From contig CAZLOS010000049.1 in the NCBI GenBank assembly GCA_964561215.1, positions 1 through 34,045 on the forward strand: a stretch of DNA of 34,045 nucleotides, in the 5' to 3' direction. Under the pieces are notes generated by a model. The model did no database searches. It saw nothing but the letters and a program-made list of their open reading frames with translations, and was not told the DNA's origin. Made by a program: the position numbers and the translations under genes. Each line of letters opens with the position of its first letter. Within the stretch, counting starts at the first letter, position 1. This document shows positions 22,184 to 31,255 of this stretch, one piece after another. Origin of the DNA: JAJFUV01 sp964561215. GTDB taxonomy: Bacteria; Acidobacteriota; Terriglobia; Bryobacterales; Bryobacteraceae.

Positions 22184-22661
22184 CGACGAACGTGAGCCAG
22201 ATCAGCGTTTCCAGGGCCGCGCTCACCACTACCTGAGGCCGGACGCAGTGCGCCATCGCCGCCACGGCGGTAAGTATCTGTAGCAGCGTGCTCAGCTTTC
22301 CCCACGCGGAAGGCGGGAAGGTGCGCCGTTCGGCAATGACCATCAGTAGCATGGCCCCCACCAGGATCGCCAAGTCCCGCGCCAAGACGGCCACCACCAA
22401 CCACCACGGCACGGCTGACCGGATGCTCAGCACGATGTATACCGAGTCGAGCAGCAACTTGTCGGCGATGGGATCGAAGTAGGCGCCCGCCCGGGAGGAC
22501 CACCGGAACGCGCGAGCCACCCCGCCGTCCAACGCGTCGGTGAAGCCTGCGACGGCAAACAGCACCAACCCGCGCAGGAAGTGCCCTGTGGCGATCTGCC
22601 AGAGGATCACTGGGGTGAGCGCAAGCCGGACGCCGGTGATGAGGTTGGGAAGATGCCTCAA
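22113..22661 (-). CDS. pgsA: CDP-alcohol phosphatidyltransferase (PgsA-like)
   Basis: The enzyme joins a CDP-activated lipid with an alcohol phosphate in the inner membrane; PgsA makes phosphatidylglycerol phosphate. The complete family signature D-x2-D-G-x2-A-R-x8-G-x3-D-x3-D is present: Asp42, Asp45, Arg50, Gly59, Asp63 and Asp67 (TDALDGGVARAF, GAYFDPIADK). Several transmembrane helices fill the 182 residues, and the N-terminus HLPNLITGVRLALTP is typical of PgsA. It begins four bases after lpxC on the minus strand, so the two envelope genes are co-transcribed. The alcohol specificity is inferred from similarity to PgsA. Confidence 0.87.
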   Translation of the reverse strand: MRHLPNLITGVRLALTPVILWQIATGHFLRGLVLFAVAGFTDALDGGVARAFRWSSRAGAYFDPIADKLLLDSVYIVLSIRSAVPWWLVVAVLARDLAILVGAMLLMVIAERRTFPPSAWGKLSTLLQILTAVAAMAHCVRPQVVVSAALETLIWLTFVATVWSGLSYLWQAAQPRPARQSD

Positions 22662-22665
22662 CGCG

Positions 22666-23556
22666 TCAGGATACCAGAGCTTGCACCACTTGTGTGGCGA
22701 GTTGATCGAAACTCAGCACCTCATACAACGAGGCATCGGACATGATCTTCGTCACCAGGGCCACGTGCATGGCGTGTCCGGCGCGCTCGGCGATCACGTG
22801 ACCGAGCAACGGCTTCCCGATCAGGGCCAGGTCGCCGATGAGGTCCAGCGCCTTGTGCCGGCAACACTCGTCGGGGAATCGCATGCCCTCGGGGTTCATG
22901 ACGGTGGTCTGGTTGAAGCAGAGAGCGTTGTCGAGAGAACCGCCGCGGATGAGGCCCATGTTGCGCAACTGGTCCAGCTCGTATTCGAAGCCGAAGGTGC
23001 GGGCCGGGGCGAGTTCGCGGGCATACCGCTCCGGCGTCACTTCCATTTCAAGCTGCTGCCGCCCCACCGCCGGGTGATTGAAGAATACGTCGCAGCTCAG
23101 CATGAAGCGGTCGGCCGGGATCACCGTCAGGCGCCTGTTGGGCGCTTCCACCATGACGGGCCGAAGGATACGCAAATAGCGCCGCTTGCGCCGGTAACGC
23201 TTCACACCGGCTTCGGCCAGCAGTTCGACCCAGGTTTCGCCGCTGCCATCGAGAATAGGCACTTCAAGGTTGTCGATCTCGATGTAGGCGTTGTCGATGC
23301 CCATGCTGTAGAGAACGCTGAGCAGGTGTTCGGTGGTGGAGATGAGTACGCCTTGCCGCATGAGGCTCGTGGCATAACTCACGCGCGCTACATAGCGGTA
23401 ACTGGCGGGAACGGGGAATCGATCCAGGTCGGTTCGGAGGAAAACAATTCCCGTGCCGGCGGGAGCCGGGAGAATCCGTACGGAGACCGGAACGCCGTGG
23501 TGAAGGCCGACGCCTTTGGCTTCTACGGGACGCTGTACCGTCGTCTCAAATTGCAA
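22666..23556 (-). CDS. lpxC: UDP-3-O-acyl-N-acetylglucosamine deacetylase
   Basis: LpxC is the zinc enzyme of the first committed step of lipid A synthesis, so the cell is expected to make LPS. Zinc ligands are His77 (ISTTEHLLS), His234 and Asp238 (RHKALDLIGD), with catalytic His261 in ERAGHAMH. GVGLHHG, PILDGSG and ARTFGFEYELDQLR are also family motifs. The length of 296 is usual. The start codon is TTG at 23556, supported by GGAG (23565-23568 on the opposite strand) with eight-base spacing and by the conserved distance to GVGLH. A TTGACG-N16-TATAGT pair overlaps this site, which conflicts with a normal leader. pgsA follows. Confidence 0.93.
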   Translation of the reverse strand: MQFETTVQRPVEAKGVGLHHGVPVSVRILPAPAGTGIVFLRTDLDRFPVPASYRYVARVSYATSLMRQGVLISTTEHLLSVLYSMGIDNAYIEIDNLEVPILDGSGETWVELLAEAGVKRYRRKRRYLRILRPVMVEAPNRRLTVIPADRFMLSCDVFFNHPAVGRQQLEMEVTPERYARELAPARTFGFEYELDQLRNMGLIRGGSLDNALCFNQTTVMNPEGMRFPDECCRHKALDLIGDLALIGKPLLGHVIAERAGHAMHVALVTKIMSDASLYEVLSFDQLATQVVQALVS

Positions 23557-23663
23557 ACTATAAGCTCCAGTATGAATGCGTCAAGATTACTAGATGTGTT
23601 CCTAGTGCAATCGTTTCACCGAAGCCTAAGTTATTCTGCAGTATGGTTTTACAAATCTAACAC

Positions 23664-23681
23664 TGTGGCTTGATAGCCACA
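23664..23681. promoter_or_regulatory. Small hairpin or operator between lpxC and polA
   Basis: TGTGGCT (23664-23670) and AGCCACA (23675-23681) form a perfect seven-base inverted repeat with a TGAT loop in the 184-base divergent region. It could be a binding site or a leader hairpin. No function can be assigned from sequence. Confidence 0.3.
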
Positions 23682-23740
23682 CTCCGGGGCGGGCTGTTGT
23701 GGCGGAATCGCCTCAGTTTGCGGTTGGGGTATGATGAGGC

Positions 23741-26329
23741 ATGTCGCGTCCGCGGCTGTTCCTCATCGACTCCTTCGGTTACATTTTTCGCGCCTACCAT
23801 GCGCGCGCCCGCAGCGGTGCGCCACCGATGCGCACGAAAGCGGGACTGCCCACCGAGGTGGTGTACATTTTCGGCTCCATGGTCCGCAAGCTGACGTCGA
23901 CGAACCATCCGGAGTACGTAGCGGCGGTATTCGAGAGCGCCGGCCCCACGTTCCGCGAGCAGGAGTTCGCCGACTACAAAGCGAACCGGCCCGAGGCGCC
24001 GCCCGACCTGATCGAGCAGATTCCGTATGTGCGGCGGCTGCTCGAAGCGATGCGCATTCCCGTGCTCGAATTCGAAGGCTACGAAGCCGACGACGTCATC
24101 GGTACCATCGCCCGGCGGGCGGCGAAGGCCAGCGTGGATGTAGTAATCGTTTCGGCCGACAAGGACATGATGCAGTTGGTCGGCGGCGACGTGGCGATGC
24201 TCAACCCCACCAAGGACGACCGGCTGTTCGACGCGGCGCGGGTGGAAGAGGTGATGGGCGTGCCGCCGGAACACGTCCCGGATCTGCTGGCGCTCAAAGG
24301 CGACGCGGTGGACAACATTCCCGGCGCGCCGGGGATCGGCGACAAGGGCGCGCAAGACCTGATTCGGCGTTTCGGCACCGTGGAACAGGCGCTTGACCAC
24401 GCGGCCGAGGTCGAACGGAAGATGTACCGCGAGAGTCTGCAGAACAACCGCGACATTGTACTGATGAGCAAGCGTTTGGCGACGATCGACACGGCGGTGC
24501 CCATCGAATGGTCGCTTGAGGGCGCTGCGGCGCAGCCACCCGATACGGACCGGCTCGCGGGATTGTATCGCGAGCTGGAATTCCACAGCCTGCTCGAAGG
24601 TCTGACGCCTGCCGCGAGCGAGCAGGAAAAACCGCGTGTGGAAGACTACGCCACGTTGGATACCGCAGACGCGGTGGCGACGTATGTAGCGGCAATCCCC
24701 GCGGAGGCGCTCGTGGCGGTGACGTTCGCCGCGCCGCCGGAGGGTGCCCTGGTAGGCGAAAACGCCTTCGGCATCGCCTGGAAGCCGGGCGAAGCTCGCG
24801 CTGTGCCGATGGAATTGTTGCCAGCGCTGAGGCCGCTGCTGGAAGACCCGAAGCGGCGGAAGGTGACGCACAACCTGAAGGCGCTGCTCCTGATGTGCCG
24901 GCGGGAAGGCTTCGAAGCGCGGGGCTTCACCGGCGACGTGATGCTCGAAGGTTTCGTGGTGGATGCGGACCCGGGCGGCTGCACGCTGGAAGCGCTGGTG
25001 CGGGACCGGCTGGAGAATCGGCCTGCTTCAGGCGCCGCAGCGCAGGCCGGCGCGATCCTAGATCTGCATGCGAAGCTCTCGGGCGAGATCGACGCGTGCC
25101 AGGTTCGCGAAGTGTATGCGCGCATCGAAATGCCGCTGGCGCCGGTGCTCGCGCGCATGGAGCGAACCGGGGTGCGGGTGGCACCGGAGCAGTTGCGGAA
25201 GCTCTCCGGTGAGATGGAGACCGGGATCGACCGCCTCACCGCAGAGATTTATGCGTTTGCCAAGCACCCGTTCAACATCAACTCTCCGCAGCAGTTGGGC
25301 AAAGTACTGTTCGAGGAGATGGGGCTGCCGGCGCCGGCCCGGCGCGGCAAGACGAAATCCGTGTCGACGGCGGCGGACGTGCTGGAAGAGTTGGCCGCCG
25401 AGCACGAGATCGCCGGCAAGGTGCTCGAATACCGGCAGCTTACCAAGCTCAAGGGCACTTATGTTGACGCGCTGCCACTACTGATCTCGCCGGAGACCGG
25501 GCGCCTGCACACCAGCCTGAACCAGACGGGCGCGGCCACGGGACGCCTCTCGTCGTCGAATCCGAATCTGCAGAACATTCCCATCCGGACGGAACTGGGC
25601 CGCGAGATCCGCGCCGCGTTCGTGCCGCGCGAAGGCTGGAAGCTGATTGTGGCGGATTACTCGCAGATCGAGTTGCGGCTGCTGGCGCACATGTCGCGCG
25701 ATCCGGTTCTGGTGGAAGCGTTCCGCAACGGCGAGGACATACACACGCGCACGGCGGCGGAAGTGTTCGGTGTCGCGCCGCTGATGGTGACACCCGAATT
25801 GCGGCGCAACGCCAAGGCCGTCAACTTCGGCATCATTTACGGCCTCAGCGCTTTCGGACTTTCCGCGCAACTCGGGATTCCACGGGCGGAGGCCGAGCTT
25901 TACATCCAGGGCTATTTCGAGCGCTATCGCGGCGTGAAGACGTTCATCGACGCGACCATCAAGCAAGTACGCGCGAGCGGAATTTCGCGCACGCTGTTCG
26001 GCCGCCTGCGGCCCATCCCGGACATCAATTCGCGCAACCCGAACGCGCGAGGTTTTGCCGAGCGAACGGCGGTGAATTCGCCGCTGCAGGGTACGGCGGC
26101 GGACCTGATCAAGCTGGCCATGATCCGCATCGACGGCGCGCTAAACGAAGGCGGCTACCGGACCGCGATGCTCCTGCAGGTGCACGACGAACTTGTGTTC
26201 GAAGCGCCGCCGGAGGAAGTGGACGAGGTGGCGAAGCTCGTGAAGCGCGAGATGGAGAGCGTGCACAAGTTGGAAGTGCCGCTCATCGTGGATGTGGGCG
26301 TGGGCGCGAACTGGCGCGACGCGAAATAA
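23741..26329 (+). CDS. polA: DNA polymerase I
   Basis: PolA fills gaps and removes RNA primers in replication and repair. The 862-residue protein has the N-terminal 5'-3' exonuclease (LIDSFGYIFRAYHA, FEGYEADDVIGTIARR, VIVSADKDMMQLV, GDAVDNIPGAPGIGDKGA). A middle domain follows, and the C-terminal polymerase has motif A (DYSQIELRLLAHMSRD, near 640), motif B (RRNAKAVNFGIIYGLSAFGL) and motif C (LQVHDELVFE, near 813). In the middle domain the proofreading acids appear lost: the DxE position reads AVTFAAPPE, and the second motif HNLKALLLM lacks the aspartate. It therefore probably lacks 3'-5' proofreading, as in Taq polymerase. Only a weak TGAGG precedes the ATG. Confidence 0.95.
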   Translation: MSRPRLFLIDSFGYIFRAYHARARSGAPPMRTKAGLPTEVVYIFGSMVRKLTSTNHPEYVAAVFESAGPTFREQEFADYKANRPEAPPDLIEQIPYVRRLLEAMRIPVLEFEGYEADDVIGTIARRAAKASVDVVIVSADKDMMQLVGGDVAMLNPTKDDRLFDAARVEEVMGVPPEHVPDLLALKGDAVDNIPGAPGIGDKGAQDLIRRFGTVEQALDHAAEVERKMYRESLQNNRDIVLMSKRLATIDTAVPIEWSLEGAAAQPPDTDRLAGLYRELEFHSLLEGLTPAASEQEKPRVEDYATLDTADAVATYVAAIPAEALVAVTFAAPPEGALVGENAFGIAWKPGEARAVPMELLPALRPLLEDPKRRKVTHNLKALLLMCRREGFEARGFTGDVMLEGFVVDADPGGCTLEALVRDRLENRPASGAAAQAGAILDLHAKLSGEIDACQVREVYARIEMPLAPVLARMERTGVRVAPEQLRKLSGEMETGIDRLTAEIYAFAKHPFNINSPQQLGKVLFEEMGLPAPARRGKTKSVSTAADVLEELAAEHEIAGKVLEYRQLTKLKGTYVDALPLLISPETGRLHTSLNQTGAATGRLSSSNPNLQNIPIRTELGREIRAAFVPREGWKLIVADYSQIELRLLAHMSRDPVLVEAFRNGEDIHTRTAAEVFGVAPLMVTPELRRNAKAVNFGIIYGLSAFGLSAQLGIPRAEAELYIQGYFERYRGVKTFIDATIKQVRASGISRTLFGRLRPIPDINSRNPNARGFAERTAVNSPLQGTAADLIKLAMIRIDGALNEGGYRTAMLLQVHDELVFEAPPEEVDEVAKLVKREMESVHKLEVPLIVDVGVGANWRDAK

Positions 26330-26332
26330 GGG

Positions 26333-27982
26333 TTACAGCTTCCGCACCTCGACGTACTCGGGTCCGGCCGGTGTGCCGGCAAAATCGAGTGTGGCTTCCA
26401 ACTGCGTGGGGCCGGACTTCAGCGGAAGGCGCTTGAAGACGCAGCCGGGCGCGCGCGGCGCCAGATCGAGCGTCGCCTCCGCGCCCGCGAGCCTTACAGT
26501 GGCGCTTCCGGCGGCTTCGCGCGGCGGGAAATCGAACGAGACCTCGTAATCGCCGGCCGTCCTGACATCGACCACCCAGTGGCCGCGCCCGCTGGTCTTC
26601 CAACTGGCGTCCGGCCCGCGCAGATCCTGGCGGGTCAGCCGCACGGGGTTCTCGAATTTTGTGCCCAGGTAGATGGGCGGCGGATCGTAGCCGCGCGTGG
26701 AGGAGACGTCGCCGAACCACTCCTCGTAGGCTCGGCGCAAGCTCGCGACGCGGTCAGGATCGGATGCGGCAATGTCATGGGATTCGGCCGGGTCGGATTC
26801 GAGGTCGTAGAGTTCCTTGCCGTTCACCAGCTTGTAGCGCCGGTTGATTACGCAGGCGTTGCGGAACGCCTCCGGCACGTCGCCACGGTGCCACTGGAAG
26901 AACAGGTCGCGGTCCGGCCAGTCCACCCGTCCTCGGCGCACCAGCGGCATCAGGTTGCGGCCGTCCAGCTTCACCTTTTCCGGCAGAGGCACGCCGCAGG
27001 CATCGGCCAGCGTGGGCAGCACGTCGATGTGGGCTGCCAGGCGATCCACGCGGCCCGGCTTGAGGCGCGCGGGCCATCGCATGAAGAACGGAACACGGAT
27101 GCCTCCCTCGTACACCTGGCCTTTCAGGCCGCGCATCCCGCCGTTGAAGCGCACGCGGTCGGGGCCGTTGTCGGTCATGAAGATCACGATGGTGTTCTCT
27201 TCGAGTTTCAGCGCGCGAAGGCGTTCGAGCAGGCGGCCGATGTTGTCATCGATGTTGGTCACCATGCCGTAGATCTTCGAGTCCCACTCGTTCACGCCGG
27301 CGGCGCGGTAGGGCGCGACGTGGCGCTCGTCCACCTCCAACGGCTGGTGGGGCGCGTTCGTGGCGAGGTAGGTGAAGAAGGGGCGGTTGCGGTTCTTCTC
27401 GATAAACTCGACCGCGGCGCCGGCAAAGATGTCGGTGCAGTAGCCGGGCGTCTTGCGCGCGACGCCGTTGTAGAGGAGCACGGGATCGAAGTAACGCTCG
27501 TTCGGCACGCCGGAGGGCTGCGACAGACCGCCGCCGCGATGGACGATGGAGGTATCCCAGCCGCGGTCGGTGGCGCGCATCGGATAGTTGTCGCCGAGAT
27601 GCCACTTACCGAAGATGCCGGTCTGGTAACCCGCGTTGTGGAAGATCTGGGCCATGGTCACTTCGTCCGGATGCAGGTTCGAGCGGCCCAGGTAGGTGTC
27701 GACGACGCTGGTGCGGTAGTTCCACCGGCCCGTCATCAGTGAGCTTCGCGTGGGCGAACAGACCGGGCTTACGTGGAAGCGTGTGAACTGGACGCCTTCG
27801 CGCGCGATGCGGTCCATGTTCGGCGTGTGGATCCGGGGATTGCCGTGAATGCCGACGTCGCCATAGCCTTGATCGTCGGTGATGATGAGGACGACGTTGG
27901 GGCGTTTCGGCAGCATGGCGCGCGCGACTATCGGCGTCGCGGCGGCCGCATGGAGGAACGAGCGCCTGGTTGTCATAGGCAT
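26333..27982 (-). CDS. Secreted sulfatase (formylglycine type)
   Basis: The 549-residue protein starts with a twin-arginine signal (TTRRSFLHAAAATPIVARA) and has the S1 sulfatase fold. The metal motif ITDDQGYGD comes first, then Cys75 in the formylglycine motif CSPTR with the following SLMTGR, GKWHLGD, and later FMTDNGPDRVRFNGG. Residues after about 440 form a beta-rich domain not needed for sulfatase activity. Such enzymes remove sulfate esters from polysaccharides. It needs a formylglycine-generating enzyme, not present here. ATG 27982 and ATG 27976 are both possible starts. It is the last gene of the minus-strand operon after DUF1080, two bases behind its stop. Confidence 0.9.
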   Translation of the reverse strand: MPMTTRRSFLHAAAATPIVARAMLPKRPNVVLIITDDQGYGDVGIHGNPRIHTPNMDRIAREGVQFTRFHVSPVCSPTRSSLMTGRWNYRTSVVDTYLGRSNLHPDEVTMAQIFHNAGYQTGIFGKWHLGDNYPMRATDRGWDTSIVHRGGGLSQPSGVPNERYFDPVLLYNGVARKTPGYCTDIFAGAAVEFIEKNRNRPFFTYLATNAPHQPLEVDERHVAPYRAAGVNEWDSKIYGMVTNIDDNIGRLLERLRALKLEENTIVIFMTDNGPDRVRFNGGMRGLKGQVYEGGIRVPFFMRWPARLKPGRVDRLAAHIDVLPTLADACGVPLPEKVKLDGRNLMPLVRRGRVDWPDRDLFFQWHRGDVPEAFRNACVINRRYKLVNGKELYDLESDPAESHDIAASDPDRVASLRRAYEEWFGDVSSTRGYDPPPIYLGTKFENPVRLTRQDLRGPDASWKTSGRGHWVVDVRTAGDYEVSFDFPPREAAGSATVRLAGAEATLDLAPRAPGCVFKRLPLKSGPTQLEATLDFAGTPAGPEYVEVRKL

Positions 27983-27984
27983 GG

Positions 27985-28785
27985 CTAGTGGTACACAATC
28001 GGCCGCAAAGGCCGTATGTAAATGTTGCGGTAAGCGACCGGGCCGTGGTCGCCTTGCAGCATGAGGGGATTCAACGGGGCTTCCGCAATGGGCATGTGCG
28101 AGCGGGTGGGGCCGTCCACTTCGACGTTCTCCTGGACGGCCAGGCCATTGTGAAGCACCCGCAGGAAACGGGCGTTTTCGACCTTCTTACCATTTGCGTC
28201 GAAACGCGGCGCGCGGAACCAGATCTGGAAACTATGCCATTCACCCGGACGGCGGCTGGCGTTCACTTTGGGTGCGGACCCGCCGACGCCCTGGTTATTG
28301 ATCCAGCGCTGATAGACGCCGCCGCAATCGGCGCTGCCTAATCTCCACCAGGCTCCGTAACTGTCGAAGACCTGGATTTCATAGAGGCCCTGCAGGTAGA
28401 CGCCGGAGTTGCTGCCCCTGGAAATCATGAACTCGAGATACAGCTCGACGTCGCCGAACTTCTGGTCCGTGACGATGTTGCTGGTCTTGCCCTGGGCGCT
28501 GTTCAGCATGGAGCCGCCGGGCGAGGGTTCGGCGAACAGGCGCGTGGGTCCGTAACGGTCCCAGCGTATCCCCCGCGTAGTGAACCACTCGAGGGGCTTG
28601 CCGTCCTGGGTGTGCCAGCCGGCGAGGTCCTTGCCATTGAGCAGCGGCGTCCAGCCGGATTCGAGCAGATAGGGCGGATCGCCATGGGCCTCGCCGTCGG
28701 TCGATTCGGCGGGGTTCTGGGCCAGCATGATTCCGGCGATCACTAGGAAAGAGACAGCGATAGCGAACAAAGCCCGGCGCGACAT
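27985..28785 (-). CDS. DUF1080 (3-keto-disaccharide hydrolase-like) secreted protein
   Basis: The 266-residue protein has an N-terminal signal or anchor (ALFAIAVSFLVIAGIMLAQ) and one DUF1080 domain of jelly-roll type: SGWTPLLNGKDLAGWHTQDG, DVELYLEFMISRGSNSGVYL, GLYEIQVFDSYG and LQGDHGPVAYRNIYIRPL. Some members hydrolyse 3-keto-glycosides; others have no assigned activity. It is preceded by the ThuA-like gene (36 bases) and followed by the sulfatase (2 bases), so it belongs to a secreted carbohydrate-processing operon. Confidence 0.87.
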   Translation of the reverse strand: MSRRALFAIAVSFLVIAGIMLAQNPAESTDGEAHGDPPYLLESGWTPLLNGKDLAGWHTQDGKPLEWFTTRGIRWDRYGPTRLFAEPSPGGSMLNSAQGKTSNIVTDQKFGDVELYLEFMISRGSNSGVYLQGLYEIQVFDSYGAWWRLGSADCGGVYQRWINNQGVGGSAPKVNASRRPGEWHSFQIWFRAPRFDANGKKVENARFLRVLHNGLAVQENVEVDGPTRSHMPIAEAPLNPLMLQGDHGPVAYRNIYIRPLRPIVYH

Positions 28786-28821
28786 GCGGACAATATAACA
28801 CCGCGCGTCGAGCAGGGACAG

Positions 28822-29733
28822 TTACTTTCTCTTGCGGAAGCCGATGGGACTGGGGTTGTACGGCCCGGTGAAATCGACTTTGGCGCGGCGCGGGATCTTC
28901 GATTCCATTCCCATTGCCCAGTAGCAGGCGTTCACCATCATGCGGCGGAAACCCTCATTGGCGAAATCGCCGGGGTGCCCCATCGTTGTGGTGAACACGC
29001 GCGCGCCTTTATAGCTCCTGGTCCAGGCCACCGGGACCAGTTTCTTGGCCGGATTCGGAAGGGATGTGGACTCCATGCCCGCGAGCACCTGCCCCAGCAG
29101 AATGGGCTTCGAATCGCCGGTCAGGGTCGTGATGGCGTACACGTCCGACGGCCCCCAGACATCCTTCACTCCCCGCAGGATCGGGTGCCGCTCCATGCCG
29201 GGCGCGGGCACCCCTCGCGTGCTCTCCTTCTGGTGCGCTCCGTAGTGATTGATCCAGGTCTCGCCGAGTACCTGGCGCCCGAAGCCGCCTTCGAATTCCC
29301 GATTACGGAAACTGTACCGCGCGTACGGGCTTGCGAGGTTCTTCTGGTAGTTGAAGGAGTGCGTCGACGTGCGCAGGGCGACGATGGGACGGCCCGCTTC
29401 CACGTAATCGACGATGTGCTTCATCTGCGCGTCGGGCAGTTCCTGGAAGCGCAGGAACATGACCATCAGGTCCGCTTTATCGAGCGCTTCCAGCCCTACC
29501 AGGTTGTCCGAAACGCCGGGATCGACTTCCCCGGTTTGCGGGTTGCGCGGCAGCACGAGGGTGCAGCGGAAGCCGTGATGCGCTTCGAGAATCTTCGCGA
29601 AGGGCGGCATGGACTCCTCCGAGCGATACTCCTGATCGCCCACCACGAAGACCACGTGCTTGCCCTTGCCGGCGAGGCGCGCGGCGGCGAGCGCGGGCAC
29701 GAGCGAACCCATCAGCGTTCTGCGCGTGATCAT
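28822..29733 (-). CDS. Secreted ThuA-like protein
   Basis: This 303-residue protein has a twin-arginine-like start (ITRRTLMGSLVPALAAARLA) and a ThuA-like, GATase1-fold domain. The visible segments are KHVVFVVGDQEYRSEESMPP, LDKADLMVMFLRFQELPD, GRPIVALRTSTHSF and ARVFTTTMGHPGDFANEGFR. ThuA-like proteins are common in glycan-degradation clusters of Planctomycetes and Acidobacteria; their reaction is not well established. The ATG has GAGG seven bases upstream, within the end of the fucosidase gene, so the two are closely coupled. Confidence 0.83.
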   Translation of the reverse strand: MITRRTLMGSLVPALAAARLAGKGKHVVFVVGDQEYRSEESMPPFAKILEAHHGFRCTLVLPRNPQTGEVDPGVSDNLVGLEALDKADLMVMFLRFQELPDAQMKHIVDYVEAGRPIVALRTSTHSFNYQKNLASPYARYSFRNREFEGGFGRQVLGETWINHYGAHQKESTRGVPAPGMERHPILRGVKDVWGPSDVYAITTLTGDSKPILLGQVLAGMESTSLPNPAKKLVPVAWTRSYKGARVFTTTMGHPGDFANEGFRRMMVNACYWAMGMESKIPRRAKVDFTGPYNPSPIGFRKRK

Positions 29734-29736
29734 GTT

Positions 29737-31203
29737 CTACCTCGCCAAGCCCTTGAACTTCACCACGTAGGCCCACTGCGCCTTGGCGGGATCGCCGGAT
29801 GCCGGGGGCATTTCGACGGTCACATTCCCGCCCTTGGCAGTCCACTTCAACGAGCCCGGCGTGCCGACCATGGAGACCTCCATCGCCCGCGGCGCGGCCA
29901 CGTCTTTCAGGACGAACTGGCGACCCGGCCAGCGGGGGACGATAGCGTAAAGATCGTCGCCCTTGGCCGTGAAGAAGCACTCGATGATGGCCTGGCCCGG
30001 CTTGGTGCGGTTCACGTAGTCGGTCACTTCGTAGCGCTTCATGTATTCGCCGGTTTCCAGTTTCTTCTGCTCACCTTCGCTCCACTGGCGGGTGCGTTTC
30101 CAGGCCTTCGTACCGTAGATCGATTCGCCGTTCACCGACAGCCAGCGGCCCATCTCAATCAGGCGCTGCTGCATGATGACGGGGATGCGCCCGTCGCCGG
30201 TGGGCCCGATGTCCAATAGGAAGTTTCCGCCGCGGCTCACCAGGTCGACGAGCATCAGGATCAGCTCGCGATCCGAGCGATAGTCGTTCAACTGTTCGGC
30301 GCGGTTGTAGCCATAGGAGTGTCCCATGCCGCGACTCTCCTCCCAAGGATGCGTCGAACCCTCCAGTCCCGCCGTGTATTCGGTGGTGTAGTAGCCGCCG
30401 TGCTTGTGGCGGCAGTCCTTGCCCCAGCGGTCGTCGATGGCGACTTCATCCTTCACCGGAGACTCGTTGAACAGCCACGCCAGCAGTTCGGGCGAGCGCC
30501 ACTCGGCACTGGTCAGGTCCCACTCGCCGTCGGAGAAGATGGTCGACGGCTTGCAGCGCGTGACCACGTCCTTGAATTGCGGGTGCATGTGCTCGGTGAC
30601 GTAGCGGGGTTTGTCGGAAAGCCAGAGCGGGTTGTACCACTCGTAGAGCGAATAATAGATGCCCATCTTCAGGCCCCGCGCGCGCACGGCGTTAGTGAGA
30701 TCGCCCAACAGGTCGCGCTTCGGGCCCACGGACACGCTGTTCCAGGGCTTGCCCCAGCTCCGATCCGCTTCCGCGCTGGGCCAGAGAGTGAAGCCCTCAT
30801 GGTGCTTTGACGTGAGCACGACGTACTTGGCGCCGGACTTCTCGAACACCTCGGCCCAGTAGGCGGGATCAAACAACTCGGCGTGGAACATGGGTATGAA
30901 ATTCTCGTAGGGGAAATTCACGCCGTAGTTGCGCGTGTGGAACAGCCAAGTGGCGTTCGGCTTGCCCTTTTCCGTGGGGCCCTTGCTCAACTGGTTCCAA
31001 TACCATTCGGCGTAGGAGCCGACTCTTCCGTAGGACGGCACCGAGTACGCGCCCCAGTGGATGAAGATGCCGAATTTGGCATCGGTGAACCAGGAGGGAG
31101 TGGGACGGCTGTCGATGGAGGCCCAGTTGGCCTCGTAGCGCTTTTCCGCGCCGAAGGCGAGTGCGGCGGCAAGACAGATCAGGAGCAGAATTCGGACTTT
31201 CAT
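29737..31203 (-). CDS. Secreted alpha-L-fucosidase (GH29)
   Basis: GH29 enzymes release L-fucose from glycans by a retaining mechanism. The 488-residue protein has a Sec signal (VRILLLICLAAALAFGA), the N-terminal WFTDAKFGIFIHWGAYSVPS and VVLTSKHHEGFTLWPS with the substrate-binding histidine pair, GLKMGIYYSLYEWYNP, and the nucleophile Asp225 in FSDGEWD. SRGGNFLLDIGPTGDGRIP and a C-terminal beta domain complete the family pattern. It is the first gene of the operon fucosidase-ThuA-DUF1080-sulfatase. The neighbouring sulfatase points to sulfated, fucose-containing glycans as possible substrates; that is inference. Confidence 0.9.
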   Translation of the reverse strand: MKVRILLLICLAAALAFGAEKRYEANWASIDSRPTPSWFTDAKFGIFIHWGAYSVPSYGRVGSYAEWYWNQLSKGPTEKGKPNATWLFHTRNYGVNFPYENFIPMFHAELFDPAYWAEVFEKSGAKYVVLTSKHHEGFTLWPSAEADRSWGKPWNSVSVGPKRDLLGDLTNAVRARGLKMGIYYSLYEWYNPLWLSDKPRYVTEHMHPQFKDVVTRCKPSTIFSDGEWDLTSAEWRSPELLAWLFNESPVKDEVAIDDRWGKDCRHKHGGYYTTEYTAGLEGSTHPWEESRGMGHSYGYNRAEQLNDYRSDRELILMLVDLVSRGGNFLLDIGPTGDGRIPVIMQQRLIEMGRWLSVNGESIYGTKAWKRTRQWSEGEQKKLETGEYMKRYEVTDYVNRTKPGQAIIECFFTAKGDDLYAIVPRWPGRQFVLKDVAAPRAMEVSMVGTPGSLKWTAKGGNVTVEMPPASGDPAKAQWAYVVKFKGLAR

Positions 31204-31255
31204 GACTCTCTCATCCTACTAATTTCGCGGGGCGGCTTCCGATACAATGCCGTTC

